A stretch of DNA of 64,000 nucleotides from Mesorhizobium sp. RMAD-H1 (lineage in GTDB: Bacteria; Pseudomonadota; Alphaproteobacteria; Rhizobiales; Rhizobiaceae): assembly GCF_014191375.1 (NCBI RefSeq), contig NZ_JACHWN010000004.1, positions 330,107 to 394,106 of the forward strand. Reading direction: 5' to 3'. A program made the translations under genes and the position numbers. Within the stretch, counting starts at the first letter, position 1, and each line of letters starts with the position of its first letter. Positions 8,858 to 17,356 of this stretch are shown here, piece by piece. The notes under the pieces are model-generated. The model saw nothing but the letters and a program-made list of their open reading frames with translations. It was not told where the DNA came from and searched no databases.

Positions 8858-9568
8858 TTATGCGGCCTTTTCCGGCAGGATGCTTTCCAGGAATTGTGCC
8901 AGATTGTCGGTGACGTAGTCCACCTGGTCGGTATATTCCGGATCGCTTTCCCAGATTTCCGAGAAGGTGGGCTCGAAATTCCTCGGCACGATCAGCACGG
9001 TCTTCATGCCGAGCGCCTTCGGCACGACGAGGTTGCGCGCCAGATCCTCGAACATCACCGCATGGCGGCTGTCGACCCGGTGCAGGCCGAGGAACTTGTC
9101 ATAGGTCTCGCGCGCCGGCTTCGGCGTCAGGTCCGCGGCGACGATATCGAAAATGTCGTCGAAATGGTCGAGGATGCCCAACTGCCGCGCCGAGCGCTCG
9201 GCGTGACCGCGATTGCCGTTGGTGAAGATGAACTTGCGCCCCGGCAGCCGCTTGATCGCCTCGCCGAGCGCCGGATCGGGCGCGAGCCAGGAATAGTCGA
9301 TGTCGTGCACCTTTTCCAGGAAGTCGTCCGTATCGATCTGGTAGCGCTCCATCAGCCCTTTCAGCGTGGTGCCGTATTCCTGGTAGAACTGCTTCTGCAC
9401 CTTGCGCGCCTCCTCGCGCGGCAATTGCAGGAGCTGCGCGACATAGCTCGTCATCTTCACATCGATCTGCGAGAACAGGTTCGACGCATGCGGATAGAGC
9501 GTATTGTCGAGATCGAAGACCCAGTCGGTGATATCGGCGAATGCTTGGGGCTGCAGCGTATTGGTCAT
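8858..9568 (-). CDS. Pyrimidine 5'-nucleotidase-like HAD hydrolase
   Basis: A 236-residue haloacid dehalogenase-type phosphatase, related to SDT1/PHM8-type pyrimidine 5'-nucleotidases. Motif I is FDLDNTLYP with the nucleophilic Asp near residue 19. Motif II is FTNGN, the lysine motif lies in LTPKPARETYDKFL, and motif III is MFEDLARNLVVPKALGM. The cap domain spans about residues 35-110. ATG 9568 (MTNTLQPQAF) was chosen; longer in-frame extensions run into the AT-rich repeat at 9612-9686. It is transcribed with the DUF817 gene, whose TTG start follows its stop with no gap. Confidence 0.88.
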   Translation of the reverse strand: MTNTLQPQAFADITDWVFDLDNTLYPHASNLFSQIDVKMTSYVAQLLQLPREEARKVQKQFYQEYGTTLKGLMERYQIDTDDFLEKVHDIDYSWLAPDPALGEAIKRLPGRKFIFTNGNRGHAERSARQLGILDHFDDIFDIVAADLTPKPARETYDKFLGLHRVDSRHAVMFEDLARNLVVPKALGMKTVLIVPRNFEPTFSEIWESDPEYTDQVDYVTDNLAQFLESILPEKAA

Positions 9569-9611
9569 GGCATTCTTATGCCATGAATCGCGGCAAATGC
9601 CAGTGGCGGAG

Positions 9612-9686
9612 AGGAATGAGGTAGTGAACAGCGAGATAGTAAGTTGGGGTTTTCTACTCACTATCTCACTGCTCACTATCTCACTA
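9612..9686. repeat. Imperfect inverted repeat between argB and the nucleotidase gene
   Basis: The sequence GTGAACAGCGAGATAGTAAG near 9624 and its imperfect reverse complement CACTATCTCACTGCTCAC near 9660-9677 form a long hairpin around GGGGTTTTC. A further CACTATCTCACTATGG copy follows. It contains short GAGATAGTGAGTA-type tandem units. It could act as a weak terminator downstream of argB. Confidence 0.5.
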
Positions 9687-9691
9687 TGGAA

Positions 9692-10585
9692 TTACGGCAC
9701 GATCAGCGTGCCCGCGCCATGCTCGGTGAATAGCTCGAGCAGCACCGAATGCGGCGTCTTGCCGTTGAGGATGACCACGCCTTCCACGCCGCGCTTGATG
9801 GCGTCGATGCAGGTTTCGACCTTGGGAATCATGCCGCCGGAGATCGTGCCGTCCTTGATCAGCGCCTGCGCGTCGGCGACGGAGAGTTCCTTGATCAGGT
9901 TCTTGTCCTTGTCGAGCACGCCGGGCACGTCGGTCAGAAAGAGGAGGCGCGAGGCGGCGAGCGCACCGGCGATGGCGCCTGCGAAGGTATCGGCATTGAT
10001 GTTGTAGGTATGGCCGTCGCGGCCCGGCGCCACCGGCGCGATGACGGGGATCATCTCGGAGCGGGCCAGCAGGTCGAGCAATGTGCGGTCCACCTCGACC
10101 GGCTCGCCGACAAAGCCGAGATCGAGCACCTTCTCGATATTGGAATCGGGGTCGACCACGGTCTTCTTCGCCTTCTCGGCGAAGACCATGTTGCCGTCCT
10201 TGCCGCACAGGCCGATCGCCCATTCCCCCTCTGCATTGATGAGCGCCACGATCTCCTTGTTGATCGAGCCGGCCAGCACCATCTCGACCACTTCCACCGT
10301 TTTCTCGTCGGTGACGCGCAAGCCCCCCTCGAAGCGGGACTCGATGCCGAGCTTGGCGAGCATCGCCGCGATCTGCGGCCCGCCGCCATGGACGACGATG
10401 GGGTTGATGCCCGACTGCTTCAGGAGCGCGATGTCGCGTGCAAAGGCCTTGCCCAGTTCCGGATTGCCCATGGCATGGCCGCCATATTTGACCACCACCG
10501 TCTTGTTCTCATAGCGCTGCATATAGGGCAGGGCGGCGGAAAGGAGTTGCGCCTGGATTTCCGCATTTTCGGGGGAATGGGCCAT
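9692..10585 (-). CDS. argB: Acetylglutamate kinase
   Basis: ArgB phosphorylates N-acetylglutamate, the second step of arginine synthesis, in the cytosol. The 297-residue product has the amino-acid-kinase fold: [12 protein letters not shown] (ATP-phosphate lysine) near residue 30, VVHGGGPQI near residue 65, NINADT for substrate binding, and [15 protein letters not shown] with GGMIPKVE in the ATP-side domain. It ends in HGAGTLIVP, as usual. ATG 10585 ([11 protein letters not shown]) gives the normal length; an in-frame start at 10693 is unsupported. It is divergent from the ECF sigma gene. The argB-engB-yidC neighbourhood is typical of Hyphomicrobiales. Confidence 0.96.
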   Translation of the reverse strand: MAHSPENAEIQAQLLSAALPYMQRYENKTVVVKYGGHAMGNPELGKAFARDIALLKQSGINPIVVHGGGPQIAAMLAKLGIESRFEGGLRVTDEKTVEVVEMVLAGSINKEIVALINAEGEWAIGLCGKDGNMVFAEKAKKTVVDPDSNIEKVLDLGFVGEPVEVDRTLLDLLARSEMIPVIAPVAPGRDGHTYNINADTFAGAIAGALAASRLLFLTDVPGVLDKDKNLIKELSVADAQALIKDGTISGGMIPKVETCIDAIKRGVEGVVILNGKTPHSVLLELFTEHGAGTLIVP

Positions 10586-10792
10586 GGGTATCGCGGGCTC
10601 CGCAGAAAAGAGGGGGTAGGAGTTGCGCGGTCTCATAACGCATGTTGCCGCCGGGGAAAACATCTGATTGAAGCGCGGGCGCCGCAATCGCAATATTTCC
10701 GATATCCACCGCCATGATCGGCGGAACCTTCGTTATTGTGGTTGTGCTTCGCCCGATGCGCGGTATCGTGCGTCATCCAAGGGAGGCAAATC

Positions 10793-11335
10793 CTGGAGAC
10801 GACGCCTGAAGACCTGTCCAAGCTGATCTCCCGCGTCGCCATGCGTGACCGGGCGGCTTTCGATGCGCTTTATCGCGCCACCAGCGCGAAACTTTTCGGC
10901 GTCTGCCTGCGTGTCTTGAAGGATCGCGGCGAGGCGGAAGATGCGCTTCAGGACGTTTATGTGAAGATATGGAACAGGGCGGATCGTTTCGCGGTCACGG
11001 ATTCGAGCCCGATTTCCTGGTTGGTGGCGATCGCCAGGAACCACGCGATCGACCTGTTGCGCGCCCGCCGGCCCGTGGACGATCTGGAAGATGCCGGCGA
11101 GATCGCCGAGCCGTCGCCCGGGCCGGAGCGCAGCGCCCTGGCGGCGAGCGAGGCGCGCCGGATCGATCGCTGTCTGGAGGAGCTCGATCCCGCGCGGGCC
11201 GATGCCGTGCGCGGCGCCTATATGAATGGGGAGAGTTACGAGGAACTGGCAAAGCGGCATAACGTGCCTTTGAACACCATGCGCACCTGGCTGCGCCGCA
11301 GCCTCATCAAGCTCAGGGAATGCCTGCAGAGATGA
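10793..11335 (+). CDS. ECF-type RNA polymerase sigma factor
   Basis: A roughly 180-residue group-4 sigma factor. Region 2 is FDALYRATSAKLFGVCLRVL through DALQDVYVKIW. Region 4 is the helix-turn-helix SYEELAKRHNVPLNTMRTWL followed by RRSLIKLRECL. It redirects RNA polymerase to a small regulon and should be held by the anti-sigma factor encoded next, whose ATG overlaps its stop (ATGA, 11332-11335). The start is uncertain: the best ribosome-binding site, GGGAGG at 10781-10786, points to a CTG at 10793. TTG 10736 is farther upstream and ATG 10841 would cut into region 2. Likely autoregulated. Confidence 0.85.
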   Translation: METTPEDLSKLISRVAMRDRAAFDALYRATSAKLFGVCLRVLKDRGEAEDALQDVYVKIWNRADRFAVTDSSPISWLVAIARNHAIDLLRARRPVDDLEDAGEIAEPSPGPERSALAASEARRIDRCLEELDPARADAVRGAYMNGESYEELAKRHNVPLNTMRTWLRRSLIKLRECLQR

Positions 11336-12045
11336 CGACGGAACGAGAGGAACAGGAAAACATGCCGGAGGGCGACGATCTCGTCGCCGCCGAATATGTG
11401 CTCGGCGTTCTGGCGCATCAGGAACGCATGATCGCTGGCCGGCGCATCGAGACGGAGAAGGCGTTCGCCCTTCACGTGGCCCGCTGGCAGAAGCATTTCG
11501 ACAGCTTGTCGGACGATTATCAGCCGGTCGAGCCGCCGGCGGCGCTGAAATCGGGCATCGACCGGCGGCTTTTCGGCGAGGCGCGCCAGGTGCAGATACC
11601 CTCGCTCTGGTCGAGCCTCGGCTTCTGGCGCGGCCTTGCCGCGGCCTCGCTGCTTCTGGCGGCCGTCGCTTTTGGACGCGAGTTTATGCCCCTGCCGCGT
11701 CATTCGTCCGCTCCGATGGTCGCCTCGCTGGAGGCGACCGGCAGCCCTTACAAGACCATGGCCGTCTTCGATCCCAGAACCGACATGCTGCGGCTGAAGA
11801 TGATGGAGGGCGAGATGCCCGCCGACCAATCGCTGGAGATCTGGCTGATCGCCGGCAACGGCGAGCCGGTTTCGCTGGGGCTGATGAAGCGGGACGGCCC
11901 CACCGAGATGCCGGTGAAACCGGCCATGGCCGCCAGGATACGCGACGGCGTCCGGCTCTCCATCACCGCCGAGCCGATGGGCGGCTCACCGTCCGGCAAG
12001 GCGACAGGCCCGGTCATGGCCTCGGGCGTTGTGCGGACGATTTAG
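11332..12045 (+). CDS. Membrane anti-sigma factor, RskA-like
   Basis: A 237-residue predicted single-pass membrane protein. An N-terminal sigma-binding part (LVAAEYVLGVLAHQER) is followed by one transmembrane helix at about residues 100-118 (GLAAASLLLAAVAFG). The C-terminal periplasmic domain ends in the RskA-type blocks QSLEIWLIAGNG and GKATGPVMASGVV. There is no zinc-binding HxxxCxxC motif, so it is not a ZAS/ChrR type. The start overlaps the sigma gene by ATGA; ATG 11362, behind AGGAAAAC, is an equally plausible alternative. Presumably it sequesters the upstream sigma factor until an envelope signal triggers release. Confidence 0.83.
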   Translation: MTTEREEQENMPEGDDLVAAEYVLGVLAHQERMIAGRRIETEKAFALHVARWQKHFDSLSDDYQPVEPPAALKSGIDRRLFGEARQVQIPSLWSSLGFWRGLAAASLLLAAVAFGREFMPLPRHSSAPMVASLEATGSPYKTMAVFDPRTDMLRLKMMEGEMPADQSLEIWLIAGNGEPVSLGLMKRDGPTEMPVKPAMAARIRDGVRLSITAEPMGGSPSGKATGPVMASGVVRTI

Positions 12046-12401
12046 AGCGTTTCACGGTCGGGTGGAAACAGCGGCGAATAATATTCTCATGGAGTAACTG
12101 CGGCCCCGTCGAGGCATGGGTTCCAGTGGCAAGCACTGGAATGACGGTAGGTTGGCTGTCGGTGAAAATGTTCCGGCGGTCTCCGTCTGCAGGGCAGTTT
12201 CGACATAGCGAAAGCCTCTCCATCCCGTCATCCCAGTGCTTGTCACTGGGATCCATGCCTCAACCTTTCTAGCGCAACAACGACTGGAGATTATTCGGAT
12301 GACGCCATCAAAAACTGAACTTCCCTAATTCCCCCTTGAGGGGGAGATGCCCGGCAGGGCAGAGGGTGGTGTGACCGCATCAACGCCCCCAAAACCGCCC
12401 C
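12046..12401. repeat. Repeat-filled intergenic region (types A and C)
   Basis: No gene is seen here. Two imperfect inverted arms, 12111-12147 and 12225-12261, each read GAGGCATGG..CCAGTG..CACTGG.ATGACGG in one orientation. Each arm folds on itself, as in type B but with a different sequence. At 12328-12376 a single type A half-module follows (CCCCCTTGAGGGGGAG then GGCAGGGCAGAGG). The convergent genes on each side could use these hairpins as terminators. Confidence 0.65.
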
Positions 12402-13073
12402 TCACTCCCGTGTCAGCCGCACGATCGCCGCGCGCAACTCGTCGAGGCCAACGCCCTTCTCCGACGAGGTGGCGATGATGCCGGGGAAGGCGGCGGGCCT
12501 CTTGGCGGTCGCCTTTGCCGTTTCCTCCATCAGGCGCGGCACGCCGGCGGCCTTGATCTTGTCGATCTTGGTCAGCACGATCTGGTAGGAGACGGCGGCC
12601 TTGTCGAGAAGATCCAGCACTTCCGCATCATTCTTCTTGATGCCGTGGCGCGCGTCGATGAGCACGTAGACACGCTTCAAGGTGGTGCGCCCGCGCAGAT
12701 AATCGAAGACGAGCCTGGTCCAGGCGTCGACCTGCGCCTTCGGCGCTTCGGCGAAGCCGTAGCCCGGCATGTCCACCAGCGCCAGCGGCGGCAGGTCGCC
12801 CTTCTCGCCCGAATAGCCTTCCGGCACGAAATAGTTGAGCTCCTGCGTGCGGCCCGGCGTGTTGGAGGTGCGCGCCAGGCCCTTCTGGCCGACGAGCGCG
12901 TTGATCAGCGATGATTTGCCGACATTGGAGCGCCCCGCGAAGGCGATCTCCGTCGGCCCTTCGGGCGGCAGGAATTTCATCGCCGGCACGCCGCGGATGA
13001 ATATCCAGCCCTTGGCGAAGAGCATCCGCCCCGCCTCGATCAGTTCCGCCTGTTTCTCGTGCGCTTCGCTCAC
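12402..13073 (-). CDS. engB: Ribosome biogenesis GTP-binding protein EngB/YsxC
   Basis: EngB is an essential Era-like GTPase needed for 50S subunit assembly. The 223-residue product carries G1 GRSNVGKS, G2 in [11 protein letters not shown]3 DMPGYG, G4 TKID and G5 ATSSEKG. It starts at GTG 13073, which overlaps the stop of the upstream acetyltransferase by four bases (GTGA), so translation is probably coupled. The N-terminal extension before G1 (about 45 residues, [14 protein letters not shown]) is typical of alphaproteobacteria. It lies two genes from yidC, a placement common in this group. Confidence 0.95.
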   Translation of the reverse strand: MSEAHEKQAELIEAGRMLFAKGWIFIRGVPAMKFLPPEGPTEIAFAGRSNVGKSSLINALVGQKGLARTSNTPGRTQELNYFVPEGYSGEKGDLPPLALVDMPGYGFAEAPKAQVDAWTRLVFDYLRGRTTLKRVYVLIDARHGIKKNDAEVLDLLDKAAVSYQIVLTKIDKIKAAGVPRLMEETAKATAKRPAAFPGIIATSSEKGVGLDELRAAIVRLTRE

Positions 13074-13708
13074 GTCGCCCGTTCCAGTTTTTCCAAATCC
13101 AGTCCGCCGATGGCATCGATGTTCCGGGTGATCTTGTCAACCGGCCAGTTCCACCAGGCAATGTCCAGGAGGCGTGAAATGGTTGCCTCGTCGAACCGCA
13201 TCTTCACCACCCGCGCCGGGTTCCCGGCGACAATGGCATAGGGCGGCACGTCGCGCGAGACGACCGAGCGGGTCGCGATGACGGCGCCGTCGCCGATCGT
13301 CACGCCCGGCATGACCGTGGCGTTCATGCCGATCCAGACATCATTGCCGACGACGGTATCGCCGCGAACGGTCCTGCCGAGCTTTTCCATGTCGAAGGCC
13401 GCCGCCCAGTCCCCGCCGAAAATGCCGAAAGGATAGGTGGAGAAGCCGTCGAGCGGATGGTTGGCGCCGTTCATGATGAAGGTCGTTCCCGCGGCGATCG
13501 CGCAGAACCTGCCGATGATCAAACGGTCGCCGATGAAATCGAAATGATAGAGGACGCAATGCTCCTCGAAGCGCTCCGGCCCCGCCGGATCGTCGTAATA
13601 GCTGTAATCGCCGACGATGATGTTGGGCCGCGTGACGAGGTTTTTCAGGAAGCCGCAGCGCGTCTGGCCGGGCATGGGATGGATGGTGTCAGGATCTGGT
13701 GCTGGCAT
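13070..13708 (-). CDS. XAT-family (CatB/Vat-like) O-acetyltransferase
   Basis: A 212-residue hexapeptide-repeat acyltransferase of the xenobiotic acetyltransferase family, whose known members acetylate chloramphenicol or streptogramins. [21 protein letters not shown] carries the catalytic His with its conserved Asn neighbours. The loop [10 protein letters not shown] and the late hexapeptides ([20 protein letters not shown], then [14 protein letters not shown]) complete the beta-helix. [21 protein letters not shown] is the standard ending of the fold. ATG 13708 follows CCGGAG. Resistance is only one possibility, since chromosomal copies often have unknown substrates. Overlaps engB. Confidence 0.82.
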   Translation of the reverse strand: MPAPDPDTIHPMPGQTRCGFLKNLVTRPNIIVGDYSYYDDPAGPERFEEHCVLYHFDFIGDRLIIGRFCAIAAGTTFIMNGANHPLDGFSTYPFGIFGGDWAAAFDMEKLGRTVRGDTVVGNDVWIGMNATVMPGVTIGDGAVIATRSVVSRDVPPYAIVAGNPARVVKMRFDEATISRLLDIAWWNWPVDKITRNIDAIGGLDLEKLERAT

Positions 13709-13883
13709 GGAGGGCTCCGGCAAAGGAAAAGCTTTCGGAAAATGGAAAGCGGCCTGCCCGCCACAATGGGTCACGGGGACGTGACATGGACGTGGAAACT
13801 GCAGACCTGAGTTCAGTTGCGCATTGGGAAGCATCCTCTGTGACGATGCGGCCTATAAAGCATTTTGCGGCCGCAGAAACAAG

Positions 13884-13909
13884 AAAAGCCCCCCGGAGAG
13901 GGGGCTTTT
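13884..13909 (-). terminator. Intrinsic terminator after yidC
   Basis: A 10-base stem (13884-13893 with 13900-13909, AAAAGCCCCC against GGGGGCTTTT) with a 6-base loop. It sits 16 bases beyond the yidC stop on the minus strand and would give a run of four U there. It can also work from the other strand. Confidence 0.8.
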
Positions 13910-13925
13910 CCTCGAAATTCCAGCG

Positions 13926-15785
13926 CTATTTCGCCGTTTTGGGTTTTGATTTGAAGAGGCCCTTCAGATTGTCCCAAAGCTCGACCTTGGCGCCCTGCCG
14001 CTTCATGATCACCGCCTGCTGGATGATCGACAGCGTGTTATTCCATGCCCAGTAGATGACGAGACCGGCCGGGAATGTCGCCAGCATGAAGGTGAATATG
14101 ATGGGCATCCAGGTAAAGATCGCGGCCTGAGTCGGGTCCGGCGGCGTCGGGTTCATGCGCATCTGCAGGAACATGGTGATGCCCATGATCAGCGGCCATA
14201 CGCCGATCATCAGGAACGGCGGCACCGCATAGGGCAGGAGCCCGAACAGGTTGAAGAGCGACGTGGGGTCCGGTGCGGCGAGATCGTGGATCCAGCCGAA
14301 GAACGGCGCATGGCGCATTTCGATGGTGACGTAGAGCACCTTGTAGAGAGCGAAGAACACCGGGATCTGCACCAGCACCGGCCAGCAGCCGGCCAGCGGG
14401 TTGATCTTCTCGGTCTTGTAGAGCTCCATCATCGCCTGCTGCTGCTTGACCTTGTCGTCCGCGTATTTCTCGCGGATCTCCATCATCTTCGGCTGCACCA
14501 TCTTCATCCGCGCCATCGAGGCGTAGGACTTGTTGGCGAGCGGGAAGAACAGCGCTTTCAGGAGAACGGTGACGAGCAGGATCGCCACGCCGAAATTACC
14601 GGAGAACTTGTAGAGCCAGTCGATGAGATAGAACATCGGCTTGGTGATGAAGTAGAACCAGCCCCAGTCGATCAGAAGCTCGAACTGCCGGATGCCGAGG
14701 TTCTTCTCATAGGCGTTGATCTTGGCCACTTCCTTGGCGCCGGCAAAGACATGGTTCTCGATCGAGGCCGACTGGCCGGGCGCGATCGTCACGGGATCGC
14801 CGAGGAAATCCGCCTGGAAGCGCGAACGCCCGTCGGTGAAATAGGAGAAGCGTGCCTGGTAGGTCTCGTTCTGCGGCGGGATCAGCGTCGCCGCCCAGTA
14901 TTTGTCGGTGATGCCGAGCCAGCCGCCCATCGATTTCGGCGGCGAGACGGCCTTCTCCTCCTCGATCGTGGAATATTTGATCTCCTGCAGGCCGTCATCG
15001 CCGATGACGCCGATCAGGCCCTCATGCAGCACATAGGTCGCGCTCGGATGTTCCGGCGGCGAGAAACGCGTCACGCGCCCATAGGAGGAAAGCGAGACCG
15101 GCGCGCCGGAGGCGTTGGTGACCGTGTCGGCGACGGTGAACATATAGTCGTTGTCGACCGAGATCACGCGCTTGAAGGTAAGGCCCTTGTCGTTGGTGTA
15201 GGTGAGCGTCACCGGCGTCGAGGGCGTCAACGTGTCGTTGCCCTCGACCTTCCAGACCGTGGTCGGACCGGGCACGGCGCCGGTCTGGTCGTTGCCGGCA
15301 TAGCCGAGCTCGACGAAATAGCCCTGCTTCAGCGGCGAGGGCGCCAGAAGCTCGATATTGGGCGAGCTGTCGTCGACCGTCTCGTGATAATCCTTGAGGT
15401 AGAGATCGTCGAGGCGCGCGCCCGTCAGGTTGATCGAGCCCCTGAGGCTCGGCGTGTCGATCCTGATGCGGCCGGACTGCGCGATCGCTGCCTCGCGGCT
15501 GAGCGTGCCGTTTGCCGCATTGTCCGGTGTCTGGCCGGGGATGCCCTGCTGGCCGGTGGCGCCGGGAATATTGTCCGCATGGCCTTCGCCACCCGGCGCA
15601 GTTCCCGGCTGGCCCTGCCCGGCAGGAGCCTGCGCCTGCCTTTGCGCCTGTTCCTGGCGTTGCGCCTCGATCCGAGCCTGTTCCTTTTGCGCTTCGACCT
15701 TGGGGTTCATGTAGAACACCTGCCACAGCGTCAGGATCAGAATGGACAGGGCAATGGTGATGAAGAAATTGCGGTTGTTTTCCAT
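13926..15785 (-). CDS. yidC: Membrane protein insertase YidC
   Basis: YidC inserts and folds inner-membrane proteins, alone or with SecYEG. The 619-residue product has the Gram-negative layout: TM1 at residues 6-24 (FFITIALSILILTLWQVFY), a Q/A/G-rich linker to about residue 95, and a large periplasmic beta-sandwich domain to about 360. The conserved membrane core follows, with the positively charged coil between TM2 and TM3 (KSYASMARMKMVQPKMMEIR) and the late helices. ATG 15785 (MENNRNFF) is the conserved start. It follows rnpA by 31 bases in the classic rpmH-rnpA-yidC order. Confidence 0.97.
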   Translation of the reverse strand: MENNRNFFITIALSILILTLWQVFYMNPKVEAQKEQARIEAQRQEQAQRQAQAPAGQGQPGTAPGGEGHADNIPGATGQQGIPGQTPDNAANGTLSREAAIAQSGRIRIDTPSLRGSINLTGARLDDLYLKDYHETVDDSSPNIELLAPSPLKQGYFVELGYAGNDQTGAVPGPTTVWKVEGNDTLTPSTPVTLTYTNDKGLTFKRVISVDNDYMFTVADTVTNASGAPVSLSSYGRVTRFSPPEHPSATYVLHEGLIGVIGDDGLQEIKYSTIEEEKAVSPPKSMGGWLGITDKYWAATLIPPQNETYQARFSYFTDGRSRFQADFLGDPVTIAPGQSASIENHVFAGAKEVAKINAYEKNLGIRQFELLIDWGWFYFITKPMFYLIDWLYKFSGNFGVAILLVTVLLKALFFPLANKSYASMARMKMVQPKMMEIREKYADDKVKQQQAMMELYKTEKINPLAGCWPVLVQIPVFFALYKVLYVTIEMRHAPFFGWIHDLAAPDPTSLFNLFGLLPYAVPPFLMIGVWPLIMGITMFLQMRMNPTPPDPTQAAIFTWMPIIFTFMLATFPAGLVIYWAWNNTLSIIQQAVIMKRQGAKVELWDNLKGLFKSKPKTAK

Positions 15786-15816
15786 TGACGGTCCCAGGTC
15801 CGGCCAGGGGGCCGGA

Positions 15817-16188
15817 TCAGCGTTTAGGTTCAGCTTTCTTGGCAACCCGCCTGGCGAGTTCCCTGACAAGTTCGGTGAACGGCGCGTCGAGCGCGTCACG
15901 GCGTGCAACGATCACATAGTCGGTCCCGTCGGCCATGTCACCTGCGGCGTGGGTGCGCACCGCTTCGTTCAAGCGCCTGCGGATACGGTTTCGGACGACT
16001 GCGTTGCCGTTCTTCTTGGTGACGGTAATGCCGAAGCGCGGCCTGTCGCCTGCCTTGGCCGCGGCGGATTCCGCAGGCTCGCGCTTTCTGACTTCGAGCA
16101 GGAAGAACGGACCACGCCGTTTCTCCCCGCTCCTTACAGCCAAAAACTCCGCTCTCTTGCGAAGGCGGAGTGGCTTTTGCTCGTTCAT
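15817..16188 (-). CDS. rnpA: Ribonuclease P protein component
   Basis: The 123-residue basic protein subunit of RNase P, which helps the catalytic RNA trim tRNA 5' leaders. It shows the N-terminal [11 protein letters not shown], the central [17 protein letters not shown] and the RNA-binding signature [16 protein letters not shown] 16188 is preferred; the in-frame GTG at 16203 would add five residues. It lies 38 bases after rpmH and 31 before yidC, an almost universal bacterial arrangement. Confidence 0.95.
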   Translation of the reverse strand: MNEQKPLRLRKRAEFLAVRSGEKRRGPFFLLEVRKREPAESAAAKAGDRPRFGITVTKKNGNAVVRNRIRRRLNEAVRTHAAGDMADGTDYVIVARRDALDAPFTELVRELARRVAKKAEPKR

Positions 16189-16226
16189 AGTCTCGTTTAT
16201 CACCGCGCCGTTTGCGCGGGACCGGC

Positions 16227-16361
16227 TTAAGCGGAAAGCCGCTTGCGGCCGCGCGCGCGGCGGGCTGCGATGACTTTGCGTCCGCCCGGCGTTGCCATGC
16301 GGGAACGGAAACCGTGGCGGCGCTTGCGGACAAGCTTGGACGGCTGATAGGTGCGCTTCAT
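16227..16361 (-). CDS. rpmH: 50S ribosomal protein L34
   Basis: A 44-residue, highly basic ribosomal protein. The minus-strand frame from ATG 16361 to TAA 16227 translates to [20 protein letters not shown] and continues with [20 protein letters not shown] before ending RLSA. The match to L34 is unmistakable over its whole length. It heads the rpmH-rnpA-yidC operon, so the promoter should lie just right of 16361. Confidence 0.98.
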   Translation of the reverse strand: MKRTYQPSKLVRKRRHGFRSRMATPGGRKVIAARRARGRKRLSA

Positions 16362-16600
16362 TTATTTAATACCGCGGCGTGCGGCCCTTCTTGATTCTGC
16401 TTTTGACAGGAGCTGGCTCGGCCGGCTTTCAGGCAACATAATTGCCGTCTGGCCAATGAAGTCCGAACGTGGGCCGGCTTATAGATGCAACCTCGGAGTA
16501 AGTCAATTCGGATGCGCCGAAAACCGCGCCGGATGCCGATTCCGCTCTGGGGCGGACCGGATGGCAGTGCAGACGCAGGGTTGTGTTTTTCTATCTCAAG

Positions 16601-16630
16601 TTGATAAATCAGGCTTTACAACCATTATTA
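16601..16630 (+). promoter_or_regulatory. Candidate sigma-70 promoter
   Basis: TTGATA at 16601-16606 and ATTATT at 16624-16629, separated by 17 bases, lie in an AT-rich pocket of an otherwise GC-rich region. It would drive the plus-strand leader and the small membrane-protein gene at 16965. Confidence 0.45.
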
Positions 16631-16693
16631 AGAATGAGTTAATCAATCCATCGAGGGTTGATTCGCAGCCAGTCACTGAGGAGAAACCCTTGA

Positions 16694-16750
16694 ATGTTCG
16701 GCATTCCGAAGGACCCCATCGCCTGCGGGATGACCCGAACAGCCGGATAG
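16694..16750 (+). CDS. Possible 18-residue upstream open reading frame
   Basis: ATG 16694 to TAG 16750 encodes MFGIPKDPIACGMTRTAG. AGGAG lies at 16679-16683, ten bases upstream. It sits in the leader between the candidate promoter and the 12-base hairpin, where a leader peptide would be expected. It is short and unsupported by homology, so it may be chance. Confidence 0.25.
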   Translation: MFGIPKDPIACGMTRTAG

Positions 16751-16818
16751 CTTGCAGGGCGCTGGTCCCCGTGTGGTCAACCCATCCCTCCATGCGGCGT
16801 GGTTTCCTGCAATGCTCG

Positions 16819-16850
16819 CCACGGCCTGGCTCGACGGGGCCAGGCCGTGG
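16819..16850 (+). promoter_or_regulatory. Perfect GC-rich hairpin in the leader
   Basis: CCACGGCCTGGC (16819-16830) pairs perfectly with GCCAGGCCGTGG (16839-16850) over an 8-base loop. There is no T-run after it, so it is not a standard intrinsic terminator. An attenuator, an RNA-stability element or part of a non-coding RNA are possible. Confidence 0.5.
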
Positions 16851-16964
16851 GGTCTCACCCGGATGGTTCTACCGTCGCATTCCTCGTTGTCGCGTTTTTG
16901 CGTCTCCTCGTTCAGTCAGGCGTCTCAGGTCAGTCCTACCCAGAATGATTTCGGGAGAGATCGA

Positions 16965-17150
16965 ATGAAGGACGGAGCATCCCTTCAGTCCATTATGTGG
17001 GCCCGGCAGCCGGGCAACGACAATTACAGAATCGCATCCGATGCCGTCGCCGGTGTCCGCACCAGGAAAACCTTGCGCGGCAGGGAGCTTCCCGCCCTCG
17101 TGCTCATCGAGGCCGGGCTCCTCGTTCTTGCGGTTTTCTGGTGGATATGA
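16965..17150 (+). CDS. Small tail-anchored membrane protein
   Basis: A 61-residue protein. The first 40 residues are polar and basic (ending GVRTRKTLRGRE), and a single C-terminal hydrophobic helix runs to the end (LPALVLIEAGLLVLAVFWWI). That makes a cytosolic head with a C-terminal membrane anchor. ATG 16965 is preceded by GGGAGAG. A GAAGGCCGG/CCGGCCTTC hairpin at 17161-17182 follows the stop but lacks a T-run. No homologue was recognised; the clean start site and topology argue it is real. Confidence 0.5.
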   Translation: MKDGASLQSIMWARQPGNDNYRIASDAVAGVRTRKTLRGRELPALVLIEAGLLVLAVFWWI

Positions 17151-17356
17151 CGCGCGGATAGAAGGCCGGTATCCCGGCCTTCGGGCAGGCGCGTTTCCGC
17201 CCCACTTCCCGTGGATACATCCTCTCCATCCCGGCCGCACCATTGTCATCGCCCGGCATCCGGCTATTAAGAAGCCGCTGCGGGCATCATCCGGTCCGCG
17301 GCAATGGCTTCATTCCGGTCGATCCGATCGGGCCAAATCAGGAAGAGGAGTTTGCA

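Larger units (their letters stand above)
16362..16964. other. Intergenic region and structured leader before the 61-residue membrane protein
   Basis: About 600 bases hold the rpmH promoter region on the minus strand. On the plus strand there is a likely promoter (16601-16630), a short open frame (16694-16750), a perfect 12-base hairpin (16819-16850), and then a GGGAGAG site before ATG 16965. The arrangement looks like an attenuator-style or sRNA-like leader of about 330 bases. I did not recognise any known riboswitch or RNA family in it. Confidence 0.45.

Noticed and set aside
14286..15788. 500-codon open frame on the plus strand opposite yidC
   Set aside because: It mirrors the yidC reading frame, is packed with Arg/His/Asp as antisense frames in GC-rich DNA usually are, and has no recognisable domain.
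16351..16968. 205-codon plus-strand frame over the rpmH upstream region
   Set aside because: No ribosome-binding site, no domain, and it crosses the candidate promoter and hairpin; only the 61-codon frame at 16965 has support.
17161..17182. GAAGGCCGG/CCGGCCTTC hairpin as a terminator
   Set aside because: The stem is good but no T-run follows, so I did not list it as an intrinsic terminator.
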